A DNA stretch of 8,833 nucleotides from Rhodocyclales bacterium (GCA_021413665.1 JAIOPW010000543.1:1-8833); one strand, 5' to 3'. Numbered from the stretch's first letter, positions 1-6,053 are shown. Made by a program: numbers and translations. Notes: a model not told the origin generated them from the sequence alone.

Positions 1-411
1 CCGCAGATCGACGAGGACGGCAATATCATCCTGCACGTGCATCCGGCGGTCACCACCATCACCGAAAGCAACAAGGTCATCGATCTGGGCGGCGCTACCG
101 GTGCCATCACGCTACCGCTGGCCGTGAGCCGCATCAACGAAACCGATTCGATTGTTCGGGCGCAGAACGGCAACATTGTCGCCATAGGCGGCCTGATGCG
201 TCAGGAGCAGTCGTCCGACCGCTCGCAGTTGCCGGGAGCCACCGGGTTCGTCGCCAACGCGCTGGGCCAGCGCTCATCCGCGTTGCGCAAGCGCGAGCTG
301 GTGATCCTGATCAAGCCCACCATCATCGACAACGACCGGGCCTGGACGCAGGACATCAACGATGTTCAGGAGCGTATGCGGGCCTACCCGTCTGCCCGGC
401 CCGCACAGTAG
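1..411 (+). CDS. mshL: MSHA-type pilus secretin MshL, C-terminal fragment
   Basis: The reading frame is open from the first base, so only the last 136 residues are present and the start lies outside the window. Secretins form the multimeric outer-membrane channel through which a type IV pilus is extruded. The fragment carries typical C-terminal beta-domain features: a beta strand reading ILHVHPAV, then ITESNKVIDL, then the secretin signature core GNIVAIGGLM (about residues 60-69), and a final strand LVILIKPTII. The GTG at 37 is an internal codon, not a start. The assignment to MshL rather than PilQ or GspD rests mainly on the two following genes, which match MshM and MshN in order. The secretin call is strong; the exact subfamily is somewhat less sure. 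Only 32 nt separate it from the next gene, so the two are probably co-transcribed. Confidence 0.85.
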   Translation, partial: PQIDEDGNIILHVHPAVTTITESNKVIDLGGATGAITLPLAVSRINETDSIVRAQNGNIVAIGGLMRQEQSSDRSQLPGATGFVANALGQRSSALRKRELVILIKPTIIDNDRAWTQDINDVQERMRAYPSARPAQ

Positions 412-443
412 TTCTGTCGGCCCCGCATGTAGTTCATTCATCC

Positions 444-1280
444 GTGTACCTCAACCACTTCGGCCTGCGGGAATTTCCCTTCGGGATCACGCCGGACACA
501 AGCTTCATCTATTCGGCCGACGCCCATCAGGAAGCCCTCAACACGCTGCTGATAGGCCTCGACACCGGCGAAGGCTTCATCAAGATCACGGGCGAAGTCG
601 GCACCGGCAAGACGCTGCTGTGCCGCCGTTTCCTCGCGACCCTGAGCGAGGATCATGTGGTCGCCTACATTCCCAACCCGATGCTCGAACCGCACCTCCT
701 GTTGATCGCGATCGCCGAGGAGTTGGGGCTCAGGCTCCAGGACCTCCACTTTCAGTTTCACCTGATGAAGGAATTCAACCAGCGCTTGCTGGACATGGCG
801 GCGCAAGGCAAGAAGGTGGTTATCTGCATCGACGAAGCCCAGTCGATGCCACTGGAAAGCCTCGAAGCGCTGCGCCTGCTGTCCAACCTGGAAACCGAGA
901 AGCGCAAGCTGCTGCAGGTGGTGATGTTCGGCCAGCCGGAACTGGACCAGAAGCTATCCAATCCGGCCGTGCGCCAGTTGCGCCAGCGCATCGTGTTCCA
1001 TTACCGCATGCCGGGCCTCAAGCAGCAGGAAGCGGCGCATTACCTTGCACACCGCCTGCGCGTCGCCGGCCATCGGGATGGGGACGTCTTCCCGCCGGCC
1101 AGTGCGCGCCTGCTGTTCCGCTGGTCCAGCGGTACGCCGCGCCTGGTCAACGTGCTGGCGCACAAAGCCATGCTGCTGGCCTACGGCGAAGGCAAGACGA
1201 AGATAAGTCGTGCCCATGTAACGCTTGCGGGGCGCGATACGGAAGGCTTGCGACCGCTGCGCTGGTGGCAAGGGTGGTGA
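444..1280 (+). CDS. mshM: MshM/ExeA-type AAA ATPase of pilus assembly
   Basis: This 278-residue cytoplasmic AAA ATPase belongs to the ExeA/MshM family, which acts with secretins in type II secretion and MSHA pilus systems. Walker A is GEVGTGKT (residues 50-57) and Walker B is VVICIDEAQ (125-133). A sensor-1-like stretch, VVMFGQPELD, lies near 159-168, an arginine-rich segment RQLRQRIVFHYR near 177-188, and a sensor-2-like GTPRLVN at 230-236. It has the AAA domain only, without the extra membrane and peptidoglycan-binding part of long ExeA proteins, which fits MshM. The GTG start is chosen because MYLNHFGLREFPF matches the usual family N-terminus (MYLxHFGL). No clear Shine-Dalgarno sequence precedes it, so translation may depend on coupling to the secretin gene 32 nt upstream. 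One base separates its stop from the next ATG. Confidence 0.88.
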   Translation: MYLNHFGLREFPFGITPDTSFIYSADAHQEALNTLLIGLDTGEGFIKITGEVGTGKTLLCRRFLATLSEDHVVAYIPNPMLEPHLLLIAIAEELGLRLQDLHFQFHLMKEFNQRLLDMAAQGKKVVICIDEAQSMPLESLEALRLLSNLETEKRKLLQVVMFGQPELDQKLSNPAVRQLRQRIVFHYRMPGLKQQEAAHYLAHRLRVAGHRDGDVFPPASARLLFRWSSGTPRLVNVLAHKAMLLAYGEGKTKISRAHVTLAGRDTEGLRPLRWWQGW

Positions 1281-1281
1281 C

Positions 1282-2355
1282 ATGAGTCTGGTCAACAAAA
1301 TGCTGCGCGACCTCGATGCCCGCCACATCGGCGACAACGAACGCGCGGCTTTGCCGTCCGCCGTGACGCCGCTGGCGGCGCGCCAGGACCCTGGACGTGG
1401 TGGGTCGTGGCGGTGGCTCGGTGCCACCGTGGCGGCAGCCGTTGCGGCTGGGACCGCCTGGTTCATCGCACCCGGAGGCAGCCCCGAATTGCCTGCCGCA
1501 CCACCGGTGACCACAGCCGTTGCGCCCCCGATGGTTCCCGCGGTTCCCGCCACGTCGACACCATCCGCTCTGGCCGCCACGGGTGCCGGACTGCCTTCCC
1601 TGCGCATGGCCGACGCATTGTCGGTGGCGCCCGCGCTTCCGCTCGCGGCGCCAGTCAAATCCGTCGTGGCCGCACCAAAGTCGGTCGAGCGACCGACCGC
1701 GACCGACGCCGCGGCACGCCCGGCGGTGGTGTCCGCGCAGAAAGCGCAGCCGGTGCCGGAACCCCGCATCGACAAGCAGGTGCACCTGCCGTCAGCCGCC
1801 GAACGCGCCGAAACCGAATATCGCCGTGGCGTTCTGGCGCAGCGCCAGGGTGACGCCAACGGTGCGGCCGGCAACTACCGCGCGGCACTGGCGCAACATG
1901 CCGAACATGCCGCAGCCCGACAGACCCTGGCGGCACTGCTGATCGGGGCGAAGGATTTTGACGAAGCGGAAGAAATCCTGCGCAAGGGTACGGAACTGGC
2001 TCCGGTGCGCCTCCCGTCGACACTGGCCTGGGCGCGGCTGAAAGTCGAACGCAACCAGGCGCCCGCGGCGCTGGAAATCCTGCAAAAGAACGCGATCCTG
2101 GGCGAGCGCAGCGCGGAGTACCAGGGGTTCACCGGTGCGCTGCTGAATCGCGCCGGCCGTGCTTCCGAGGCGGTGGAGCACTATCAGGCGGCGACTCGCC
2201 TCGCACCCGGTGAAGGTCGCTGGTGGGCGGGTCTGGGCATCGCACTCGACGCCACCGGCAAGGCGGCCGAAGCACGCGAGGCCTACCTGAAGGCGCGCAC
2301 CTTGCCGGGCTTGCCGGCCGACTTGGCACAGCACATCGAGCAGCGTCTGCGCTAG
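1282..2355 (+). CDS. mshN: MshN-type membrane-anchored TPR protein
   Basis: This 357-residue protein begins MSLVNKMLRDLDAR, close to the hallmark MshN N-terminus (MSLINKMLxDLDxR). An arginine- and tryptophan-containing stretch leads into one hydrophobic segment at about residues 44-63, a single transmembrane anchor. A long Ala/Pro/Val/Thr-rich linker follows (about 65-170), then TPR-like helices from about 174 to the end, for example AETEYRRGVLAQRQGD, DFDEAEEILRKGTELAP, ASEAVEHYQAATRLAP and GKAAEAREAYLKA. In MSHA systems it is thought to scaffold pilus assembly at the inner membrane. The ATG at 1282 is preferred over an in-frame upstream start at 1225: it gives the family N-terminus, it has AAGGGTGG at 1270-1277, and the mshM stop lies one base away (TGA-C-ATG), which suggests translational coupling. 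No mshE or mshG gene follows, and the pilus operon seems to end here. Confidence 0.85.
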   Translation: MSLVNKMLRDLDARHIGDNERAALPSAVTPLAARQDPGRGGSWRWLGATVAAAVAAGTAWFIAPGGSPELPAAPPVTTAVAPPMVPAVPATSTPSALAATGAGLPSLRMADALSVAPALPLAAPVKSVVAAPKSVERPTATDAAARPAVVSAQKAQPVPEPRIDKQVHLPSAAERAETEYRRGVLAQRQGDANGAAGNYRAALAQHAEHAAARQTLAALLIGAKDFDEAEEILRKGTELAPVRLPSTLAWARLKVERNQAPAALEILQKNAILGERSAEYQGFTGALLNRAGRASEAVEHYQAATRLAPGEGRWWAGLGIALDATGKAAEAREAYLKARTLPGLPADLAQHIEQRLR

Positions 2356-2445
2356 ACCATGAACTGTTGCCCCCCCAGACCCTGCTCCAGCGGAAGGGAT
2401 GACCACGGCTCGCTGCGCTCGCAGGCTTTTGACCGGTCTGCCCTC

Positions 2446-2487
2446 GGGTCCCCCAAGGGGACTTCCTCAAGGGGCGCGGCAGAAGGC
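2446..2487 (+). repeat. Left arm of a 42/43-nt inverted repeat
   Basis: This 42-nt stretch, GGGTCCCCCAAGGGG followed by ACTTCCTCAAGGGG and CGCGGCAGAAGGC, matches the reverse complement of 2979-3021. By hand alignment there are 39 identities, 3 mismatches and one single-base gap. The inner edge lies 7 nt beyond the stop codon of the small minus-strand gene between the arms. The motif CAAGGGG occurs twice within it. No transposase is nearby. It may be one copy of a dispersed intergenic (REP-like) repeat family, but that cannot be tested within a single window. Confidence 0.75.
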
Positions 2488-2494
2488 AGCAGAC

Positions 2495-2917
2495 CTACTC
2501 CCGCGTGATCGCGGGCGGCGTAGCCGCCTGGCTGTTTTGCTGCTCCGCTGCAACCAGCCTGCTCTGCGCCCAGGTACGCAAGTGTCCCAGCGGACCGGTC
2601 AGATTGGCCCAGGCATCGAGCATGGCGCGCTTCTGTTTTTCGCGATGCGCCTCTTCGGCGCGGGCAAAGTTCTGGATCTGGTCCTGGATCAGCTCGCGCG
2701 CCCTGTCCTCGGCGCGCATCTGCACCAGGCGCAAGGCATCCCGTGCCGTGTAATCGTCCGCGATGGAGTAAGGCAGCGTCATCGAACTCGCCAGGCGCGC
2801 CACCTCGCGCAGCGTGTCGGCGCGCTCGATGGAGGAAACCTGCGCCTCGCAGCGCGCGGCAAAACGGCGTCCTTCCATGCGCAGCATGTTCTTGTCGACC
2901 GGGTCGCGAAACGCCAT
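2495..2917 (-). CDS. Small protein of unknown function inside an inverted repeat
   Basis: This 140-residue protein matches no family that I recognise. It appears soluble, with no signal peptide or membrane segment. It looks largely alpha-helical and rich in Arg, Glu, Ala and Gln: VDKNMLRMEGRRF near the start, then RADTLREVARLAS, a long charged stretch through LIQDQIQNFARAEEAHREKQ that could form a coiled coil, and LGHLRTWAQSRLVAAEQQ near the end. Two ATGs are possible, at 2923 and 2917. The second is preferred because AAGGG (2924-2928) sits 6 nt before it but directly abuts the first. A -10-like TACAAT on this strand at 2948-2953 gives a short leader. The gene is plausibly real, with GC-rich third positions, a Shine-Dalgarno sequence and a promoter-like element. 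Its function is unknown, and it may be restricted to a narrow lineage. Confidence 0.7.
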   Translation of the reverse strand: MAFRDPVDKNMLRMEGRRFAARCEAQVSSIERADTLREVARLASSMTLPYSIADDYTARDALRLVQMRAEDRARELIQDQIQNFARAEEAHREKQKRAMLDAWANLTGPLGHLRTWAQSRLVAAEQQNSQAATPPAITRE

Positions 2918-2947
2918 GACCATCCCTTGCCGGAGAGCGAAGCCCCG

Positions 2948-2953
2948 ATTGTA
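2948..2953 (-). promoter_or_regulatory. Possible -10 element for the small minus-strand gene
   Basis: On the minus strand this reads TACAAT, five of six matches to TATAAT, in an otherwise very GC-rich setting. A transcript starting about 7 nt downstream would have a leader of roughly 20-25 nt containing AAGGG (2924-2928) before the ATG at 2917. No convincing -35 hexamer is visible 16-18 nt upstream, where the sequence is nearly all G and C. The call is therefore tentative. Confidence 0.4.
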
Positions 2954-2978
2954 CCGCCGCCCCGGACCCCGTCCCGCC

Positions 2979-3021
2979 GCCTTTTGCCGCGCCCCTTAAG
3001 GAAGTCCCCTTGGGAGATCCC
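2979..3021 (-). repeat. Right arm of the 42/43-nt inverted repeat
   Basis: This is the inverted partner of 2446-2487. On the minus strand it reads GGGATCTCCCAAGGGG, then ACTTCCTTAAGGGG, then CGCGGCAAAAGGC. The two longest exact matches to the left arm are 16 and 13 nt. The arm lies just upstream of the -10-like element of the enclosed gene, so the two arms bracket the whole putative transcription unit. Its outer end contains a self-complementary hairpin that the left arm has largely lost. Confidence 0.75.
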
Positions 3022-3025
3022 AAGG
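3008..3025. repeat. 18-nt palindrome at the outer edge of the right arm
   Basis: CCTTGGGA, GA and TCCCAAGG form an inverted repeat with 8-nt arms around two bases (or 7-bp stems with a 4-nt loop). GCGGGCTTTCG follows it on the plus strand. It lacks the T-run of a normal intrinsic terminator, so I record it as a palindrome and not a terminator. It could help end transcription leaving comF on the minus strand, or it could be the structural core of the repeat element. Confidence 0.55.
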
Positions 3026-3070
3026 CGGGCTTTCGTTCACCCGGAGCCGACATCGCCGGCGAACCGCCCA

Positions 3071-3090
3071 CCCTCTTCCCGGGAAAGGGG
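3071..3090. repeat. Imperfect 20-nt palindrome downstream of comF
   Basis: The sequence is centred on TTCCCGGGAA, a perfect 10-nt palindrome. It extends to CCCTCTTCCC and GGGAAAGGGG, with two mismatched pairs. It lies 18 nt past the comF stop codon on the minus strand. It could be a weak terminator hairpin for comF, but no U-rich tract follows in that direction. Confidence 0.4.
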
Positions 3091-3107
3091 ATCGGGGGAT
3101 TGCCCGC

Positions 3108-3815
3108 TTAGTCTTTCAGTGTCCGCGCCAGCACCAGGTTCTCGACCCGTTCCGCGCCGTGCACCCTGAGTATCCGCGCCAGTTCGCCAAGCGTGGCTCC
3201 CGTGGTCATCACGTCATCGACCACCAGCACAGTCTTGCCGGTCAGGTCGATGTCGCATTCGAAGGCGTGGCGGATGTTTGTTGCGCGCTCTTTCCAGGGC
3301 AGGCTGGCTTGCGGCGTGGTGTCGCGACGGCGGAGAATATGCGTGATTTCCAGAGGTGCGCCGAAACTGCGTTCAAGTGGTCGGGCGATTTCGAGGGCCT
3401 GGTTGAATCCGCGCTGTGCGAGTCGTGCCGGAGCAAGCGGAACCGGGACTATCAAGTCAGGGCGGAACGGCATGGCGGCCAGCGCCAGCAAGCCACCAAG
3501 AAAGTCGGCGCTGGCGAGACGGTGGGCATACTTCAGCGACTGGATCAGGCGGTCGACCGGGAACTCGTAACGAAGAATCGCCTGCGTGGCATCGAAATGC
3601 GGCGGCATTTTCAGGCAAGCGCCGCATACGTGCGAATCCGGGGTCGGCAGCGCGCAGACCGGGCAACGCTGGGCGGGCAGGCGTGGCAGACTGGCCGCAC
3701 ACGCCGGACACAACAGGCAATCCGCACTGGGTGCCGCGCACAAAAGGCAGTCCTGCGACAACAACGCCGCAAACCCATTTTTGACCCCGTTTGCCAAGCT
3801 CGCTGCGATTGACAA
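3108..3815 (-). CDS. comF: ComF/GntX-family phosphoribosyltransferase-like protein
   Basis: This 235-residue cytoplasmic protein has the two-part ComF architecture. The N-terminal part holds paired cysteines suggestive of a zinc ribbon: C23-x2-C26, C36-x2-C39, C51-x2-C54 and C64-x2-C67. The C-terminal part is a type I phosphoribosyltransferase fold with the PRPP-binding loop VLVVDDVMTTGATL (196-209). RGFNQA (135-140) and LIVPVPLAP (121-129) are also typical of the family. ComF proteins are linked to DNA uptake in competent bacteria, and the Escherichia coli relative GntX/YhgH to nutritional use of DNA; their chemistry is not firmly known. The TTG start is supported by AAGGAG at 3822-3827 on the minus strand, six bases before it. 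The gene is divergent from bioB across 56 nt. Confidence 0.88.
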   Translation of the reverse strand: MSIAASLANGVKNGFAALLSQDCLLCAAPSADCLLCPACAASLPRLPAQRCPVCALPTPDSHVCGACLKMPPHFDATQAILRYEFPVDRLIQSLKYAHRLASADFLGGLLALAAMPFRPDLIVPVPLAPARLAQRGFNQALEIARPLERSFGAPLEITHILRRRDTTPQASLPWKERATNIRHAFECDIDLTGKTVLVVDDVMTTGATLGELARILRVHGAERVENLVLARTLKD

Positions 3816-3821
3816 GCCCCG

Positions 3822-3827
3822 CTCCTT
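3822..3827 (-). promoter_or_regulatory. Strong Shine-Dalgarno that fixes the TTG start of comF
   Basis: On the minus strand this is AAGGAG, followed by CGGGGC and then the TTG start at 3815. Six-base spacing is near optimal. It is the main reason to prefer the rare TTG over any internal codon. Confidence 0.75.
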
Positions 3828-3871
3828 CCACCAAGATTCGCGCCTTCCCGCATTCTATCGAGTCCGCCGCG

Positions 3872-4849
3872 ATGACCCCCACAGCCGCGCCCCAAACCGT
3901 TCAGCCGACACCTCGTCCGGCCATGTGCTGGACCACCGACGCGCTGGTCGGCCTGTTCGAACTGCCGTTCAACGACCTGATGTATCGGGCGCAGGAAGTG
4001 CATCGTACAAATCACAGGGCCAATGCCATCCAGCGCTCGACGCTGCTGTCGATCAAGACCGGAGGCTGCTCGGAGGACTGCGGCTATTGCTCGCAGTCGG
4101 CGCACCACGGCGAGGCCCAGCGTGAAGCGTTGCTGGAAGTCGAGGAGGTCGTGGCCGCCGCGCAAGCCGCAAGGGACAAGGGCGCCACGCGCTTCTGCAT
4201 GGGCGCGGCATGGCGCGGACCGAAGGAAAAGGATCTCGACCGCGTCACCGACATGATCGTGGCGGTGAAGGCGCTGGGACTGGAAACCTGCGTTACGCTC
4301 GGCATGCTCAAGGAAGGCCAGGCGCAACGACTCAAGGCCGCCGGGCTCGACTATTACAACCACAATCTCGATACCGCGCCAGAGTTCTACGGCCAGGTCA
4401 TCACCACCCACGCCCAGAGCGAACGCTTCGACACCCTCGATCGCGCCCGCGAGGCCGGCATCAAGCTGTGCTGCGGCGGCATCGTCGGCATGGGCGAAAC
4501 GCGGCGCCAGCGCGCCTCGCTGCTGGTCGAACTGGCCAACATGAGCCCGCCGCCCGAGTCGGTGCCGATCAACGAACTGGTGCCGATGCCCGGCACGCCG
4601 CTGGAGAACGCGCCGCCGCTGGACCCCTTCGAGTTCGTGCGCACGATCGCCGTGGCGCGCATCACCATGCCCGGTTCGATGGTGCGGCTGTCGGCAGGCC
4701 GGCAGCAGATGAGCGACGAATTGCAGGCCCTGTGCTTCCTCGCCGGCGCCAATTCGATCTTCTATGGCGACAAACTGCTGACCGCCGGCAACCCGGAAGC
4801 CGACCGCGACGAAGCTTTGTTCGCTCGCCTGGGACTGACCTCCGCCTGA
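3872..4849 (+). CDS. bioB: Biotin synthase BioB
   Basis: This 325-residue radical SAM enzyme inserts sulfur into dethiobiotin, the last step of biotin synthesis. The radical SAM [4Fe-4S] motif is GGCSEDCGYCSQS, with C66, C70 and C73. The ligands of the second, [2Fe-2S] cluster can be placed by comparison with E. coli: C109 (RFCMGAAWR), C140 (ETCVTLG), C200 (KLCCGGIVGMGE) and R272 (VRLSAGR). YNHNLDT (162-168) is the conserved substrate and SAM region. Length is normal, with a short Pro/Thr-rich N-terminal extension before MCWTTDALVGLF. The ATG at 3872 is chosen because the longer frame starts with TTG inside comF. It has no clear Shine-Dalgarno sequence, and ATG 3923 (the M of MCW) remains possible. 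bioC follows after 7 nt. Confidence 0.97.
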   Translation: MTPTAAPQTVQPTPRPAMCWTTDALVGLFELPFNDLMYRAQEVHRTNHRANAIQRSTLLSIKTGGCSEDCGYCSQSAHHGEAQREALLEVEEVVAAAQAARDKGATRFCMGAAWRGPKEKDLDRVTDMIVAVKALGLETCVTLGMLKEGQAQRLKAAGLDYYNHNLDTAPEFYGQVITTHAQSERFDTLDRAREAGIKLCCGGIVGMGETRRQRASLLVELANMSPPPESVPINELVPMPGTPLENAPPLDPFEFVRTIAVARITMPGSMVRLSAGRQQMSDELQALCFLAGANSIFYGDKLLTAGNPEADRDEALFARLGLTSA

Positions 4850-4856
4850 CCGGATC

Positions 4857-5687
4857 ATGCGCAGCGACTTCGCGCGCGCGGCCGAATCCTACGATTCCGC
4901 CGCAGTTCTCGCCCGCGAAGTGGGCGCTCGCATGGGAGCACGACTCGACCTGGTAAAGATTGCCCCGCGACGCGTGGCCGACATCGGCTGCGCGACCGGG
5001 GACGGCATCCGCGAATTGCATCGACGCTACGGCACCGCCAAGGGCGACCGGCTGGCGATTGCCATCGACTACGCGCTGCCCATGCTGCTGGCGGCGCGCA
5101 GGCGTACTCCACGACTGCAACGCCTGATCGGACGCGCCCCACACCTGCTCAATGGTGATGTGCGCGCCTTGCCGCTGGCCGCCAATACCCTCGGACTGGT
5201 CTGGTCGAACCTGATGCTGCACTGGCTCGATGATCCGCTGCCGGCGCTGCGGGAAATCCACCGCGTGCTCGACGTGGGCGGCCTGCTCAGCTTTGCCACC
5301 TTCGGTCCCGACACGCTGAAGGAGTTGCGTGCCGCCAGCACGAAAGTCGGCGCTCAAGCTACGGTGAAGCGCTTCCTCGACATGCACGACCTGGGCGACA
5401 TGCTGGTTGCCGCGGGCTTTGGCGATCCGGTGATGGACATGGAAATGATCACCCTGACCTATCCTTCGCCACGCTCCTTCCTCACTGACCAGCGCCACCT
5501 CGGAGTGCGCGACGCCCTGCTGGGACACCAGAACTGGCGCGACTGGCGCCGGCTGCTCGAGGCCTGGCCGCGGGACGCCGACCGACGCCTGCCGGCCAGC
5601 TTCGAGATCGTCTACGGCCATGCCTGGAAGCCCGCGCCGAGGCAGCTCGCCGACGGGCGCGCGGTGGTCACGTTTCATTCGCGATGA
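4857..5687 (+). CDS. bioC: BioC-type malonyl-ACP O-methyltransferase
   Basis: This 276-residue class I SAM methyltransferase has motif I at VADIGCATGDG (40-50), an acidic motif II residue at D71 (AIAIDYALPML), NGDVRALPL (99-107) and the motif VWSNLMLHWLDDP (115-127). BioC methylates the free carboxyl of malonyl-ACP so that fatty-acid synthesis can extend it to pimeloyl-ACP. The C-terminal half (LDMHDLGDMLVAAGFGDPVMDME) and the ending IVYGHAWKP are typical of proteobacterial BioC. The same features also occur in the related NDUFAF5-type family, so similarity alone is not decisive. The position directly after bioB makes BioC the better call. Its ATG lies 7 nt after the bioB stop with only a weak GGA before it, so translational coupling is likely. 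Its stop codon overlaps the ATG of a small ORF. Confidence 0.87.
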   Translation: MRSDFARAAESYDSAAVLAREVGARMGARLDLVKIAPRRVADIGCATGDGIRELHRRYGTAKGDRLAIAIDYALPMLLAARRRTPRLQRLIGRAPHLLNGDVRALPLAANTLGLVWSNLMLHWLDDPLPALREIHRVLDVGGLLSFATFGPDTLKELRAASTKVGAQATVKRFLDMHDLGDMLVAAGFGDPVMDMEMITLTYPSPRSFLTDQRHLGVRDALLGHQNWRDWRRLLEAWPRDADRRLPASFEIVYGHAWKPAPRQLADGRAVVTFHSR

Positions 5688-5845
5688 AACGCGCGAAGCA
5701 GCGGCCGCCAAGGCCCCTCAAGCCGCGCAATTTACGGGCGATCGACCCACTGCTGAAGAAGGGTGGCCGCCACCAGCGCAAGGACAAGCGCGCCAGCCGG
5801 GCCCGACAAAAGACCGCGTTGCGGCGCCGGACCGAAGAAACCTGA
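5684..5845 (+). CDS. Very basic 53-residue small ORF overlapping the bioC stop
   Basis: The ATG at 5684-5686 overlaps the bioC TGA as ATGA, the usual sign of translational coupling. The frame reads MKRAKQRPPRPLKPRNLRAI, then DPLLKKGGRHQRKDKRASRA, then RQKTALRRRTEET, and ends with TGA at 5843-5845. More than a third of the residues are Lys or Arg, with no acidic cluster until the end. Third codon positions are mostly G or C, in keeping with the neighbours. A protein like this could bind RNA, the ribosome or DNA, but that is inferred from charge alone. The DPLLKK segment faintly recalls the DPLF motif of ribosome-rescue factor ArfA, but the rest does not match well enough to assign it. The bioC frame stops where this one starts, so it is not a C-terminal extension of bioC. 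Confidence 0.5.
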   Translation: MKRAKQRPPRPLKPRNLRAIDPLLKKGGRHQRKDKRASRARQKTALRRRTEET

Positions 5846-5916
5846 TCCACCCCTGAGGCGGGCTTTATGCCCGGCGGCAGCCCCCTCTTCAGCCCCGCAT
5901 TGTGGAAATCCCTATA

Positions 5917-5945
5917 TTGCGTATTGTGAATCGTTATTTTACAAT
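5917..5945 (+). promoter_or_regulatory. Sigma70-like promoter of aceE-aceF
   Basis: TTGCGT (5917-5922) and TACAAT (5940-5945) are separated by exactly 17 nt. The -10 matches consensus at five of six positions; the -35 is weaker. The local sequence is clearly more AT-rich than the rest of the window. Transcription would begin near 5952 and leave a leader of about 100 nt before the aceE ATG. Confidence 0.6.
5923..5945. promoter_or_regulatory. Candidate operator dyad inside the aceE promoter
   Basis: ATTGTGAA (5923-5930) and TTTACAAT (5938-5945) form an inverted repeat. Seven of eight positions pair, around the spacer TCGTTAT. The dyad fills the gap between the -35 and -10 hexamers and covers the -10, which is a classic place for a repressor. 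PdhR, a GntR-family regulator, controls aceE in enterobacteria, but this sequence does not resemble the E. coli PdhR site as I know it. The binding protein is therefore unknown. Confidence 0.5.
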
Positions 5946-6041
5946 GTGGAACGTTTGCAGCGTGCCGAATCACGAACTAGGTCTATGCTGCATCAAACAG
6001 GTTCGCCGGAAGCACGCCCGGTGGACTCCAATAACTCTCAA

Positions 6042-6048
6042 AAGGAGG
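6042..6048 (+). promoter_or_regulatory. Near-perfect Shine-Dalgarno of aceE
   Basis: AAGGAGG precedes the ATG at 6054 with 5 nt between. This decides the start: the frame is open further upstream to 5763, but that stretch runs through the promoter and leader and lacks protein-like character. The strong site fits a highly expressed metabolic gene. Confidence 0.85.
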
Positions 6049-6053
6049 AGAGC

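Noticed and set aside
362..1285. Second plus-strand frame overlapping mshM
   Set aside because: The product is an Arg/Pro-rich translation of the mshM sequence in the wrong frame. mshM has intact Walker motifs.
2352..3071. 239-codon minus-strand frame running through both repeat arms
   Set aside because: It overlaps the better-supported 140-residue gene in another frame and translates repeat DNA at both ends. It has no suitable ribosome site or known motif.
3791..3871. Longer bioB starting from TTG at 3791
   Set aside because: It would overlap the start of divergent comF and add residues not typical of BioB. The ATG at 3872 gives a normal length.
3611..4858. Long minus-strand frame opposite bioB and part of comF
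   Set aside because: It is a shadow of bioB rich in His, Arg and Gly, with no protein-like motifs. The bioB frame holds all its catalytic residues.
5859..5873. Possible terminator after the small basic ORF (CGGGC, TTTAT, GCCCG)
   Set aside because: The stem is only 5 bp and no T-run follows, so it does not qualify as an intrinsic terminator. Its AGGCGGGCTTT also occurs at 3023-3033, but a chance or short shared motif is enough to explain that.
5955..5983. Alternative aceE promoter with -35 TTGCAG and -10 CTAGGT
   Set aside because: The spacing is acceptable but the -10 is poor, and the pair at 5917-5945 is clearly better.
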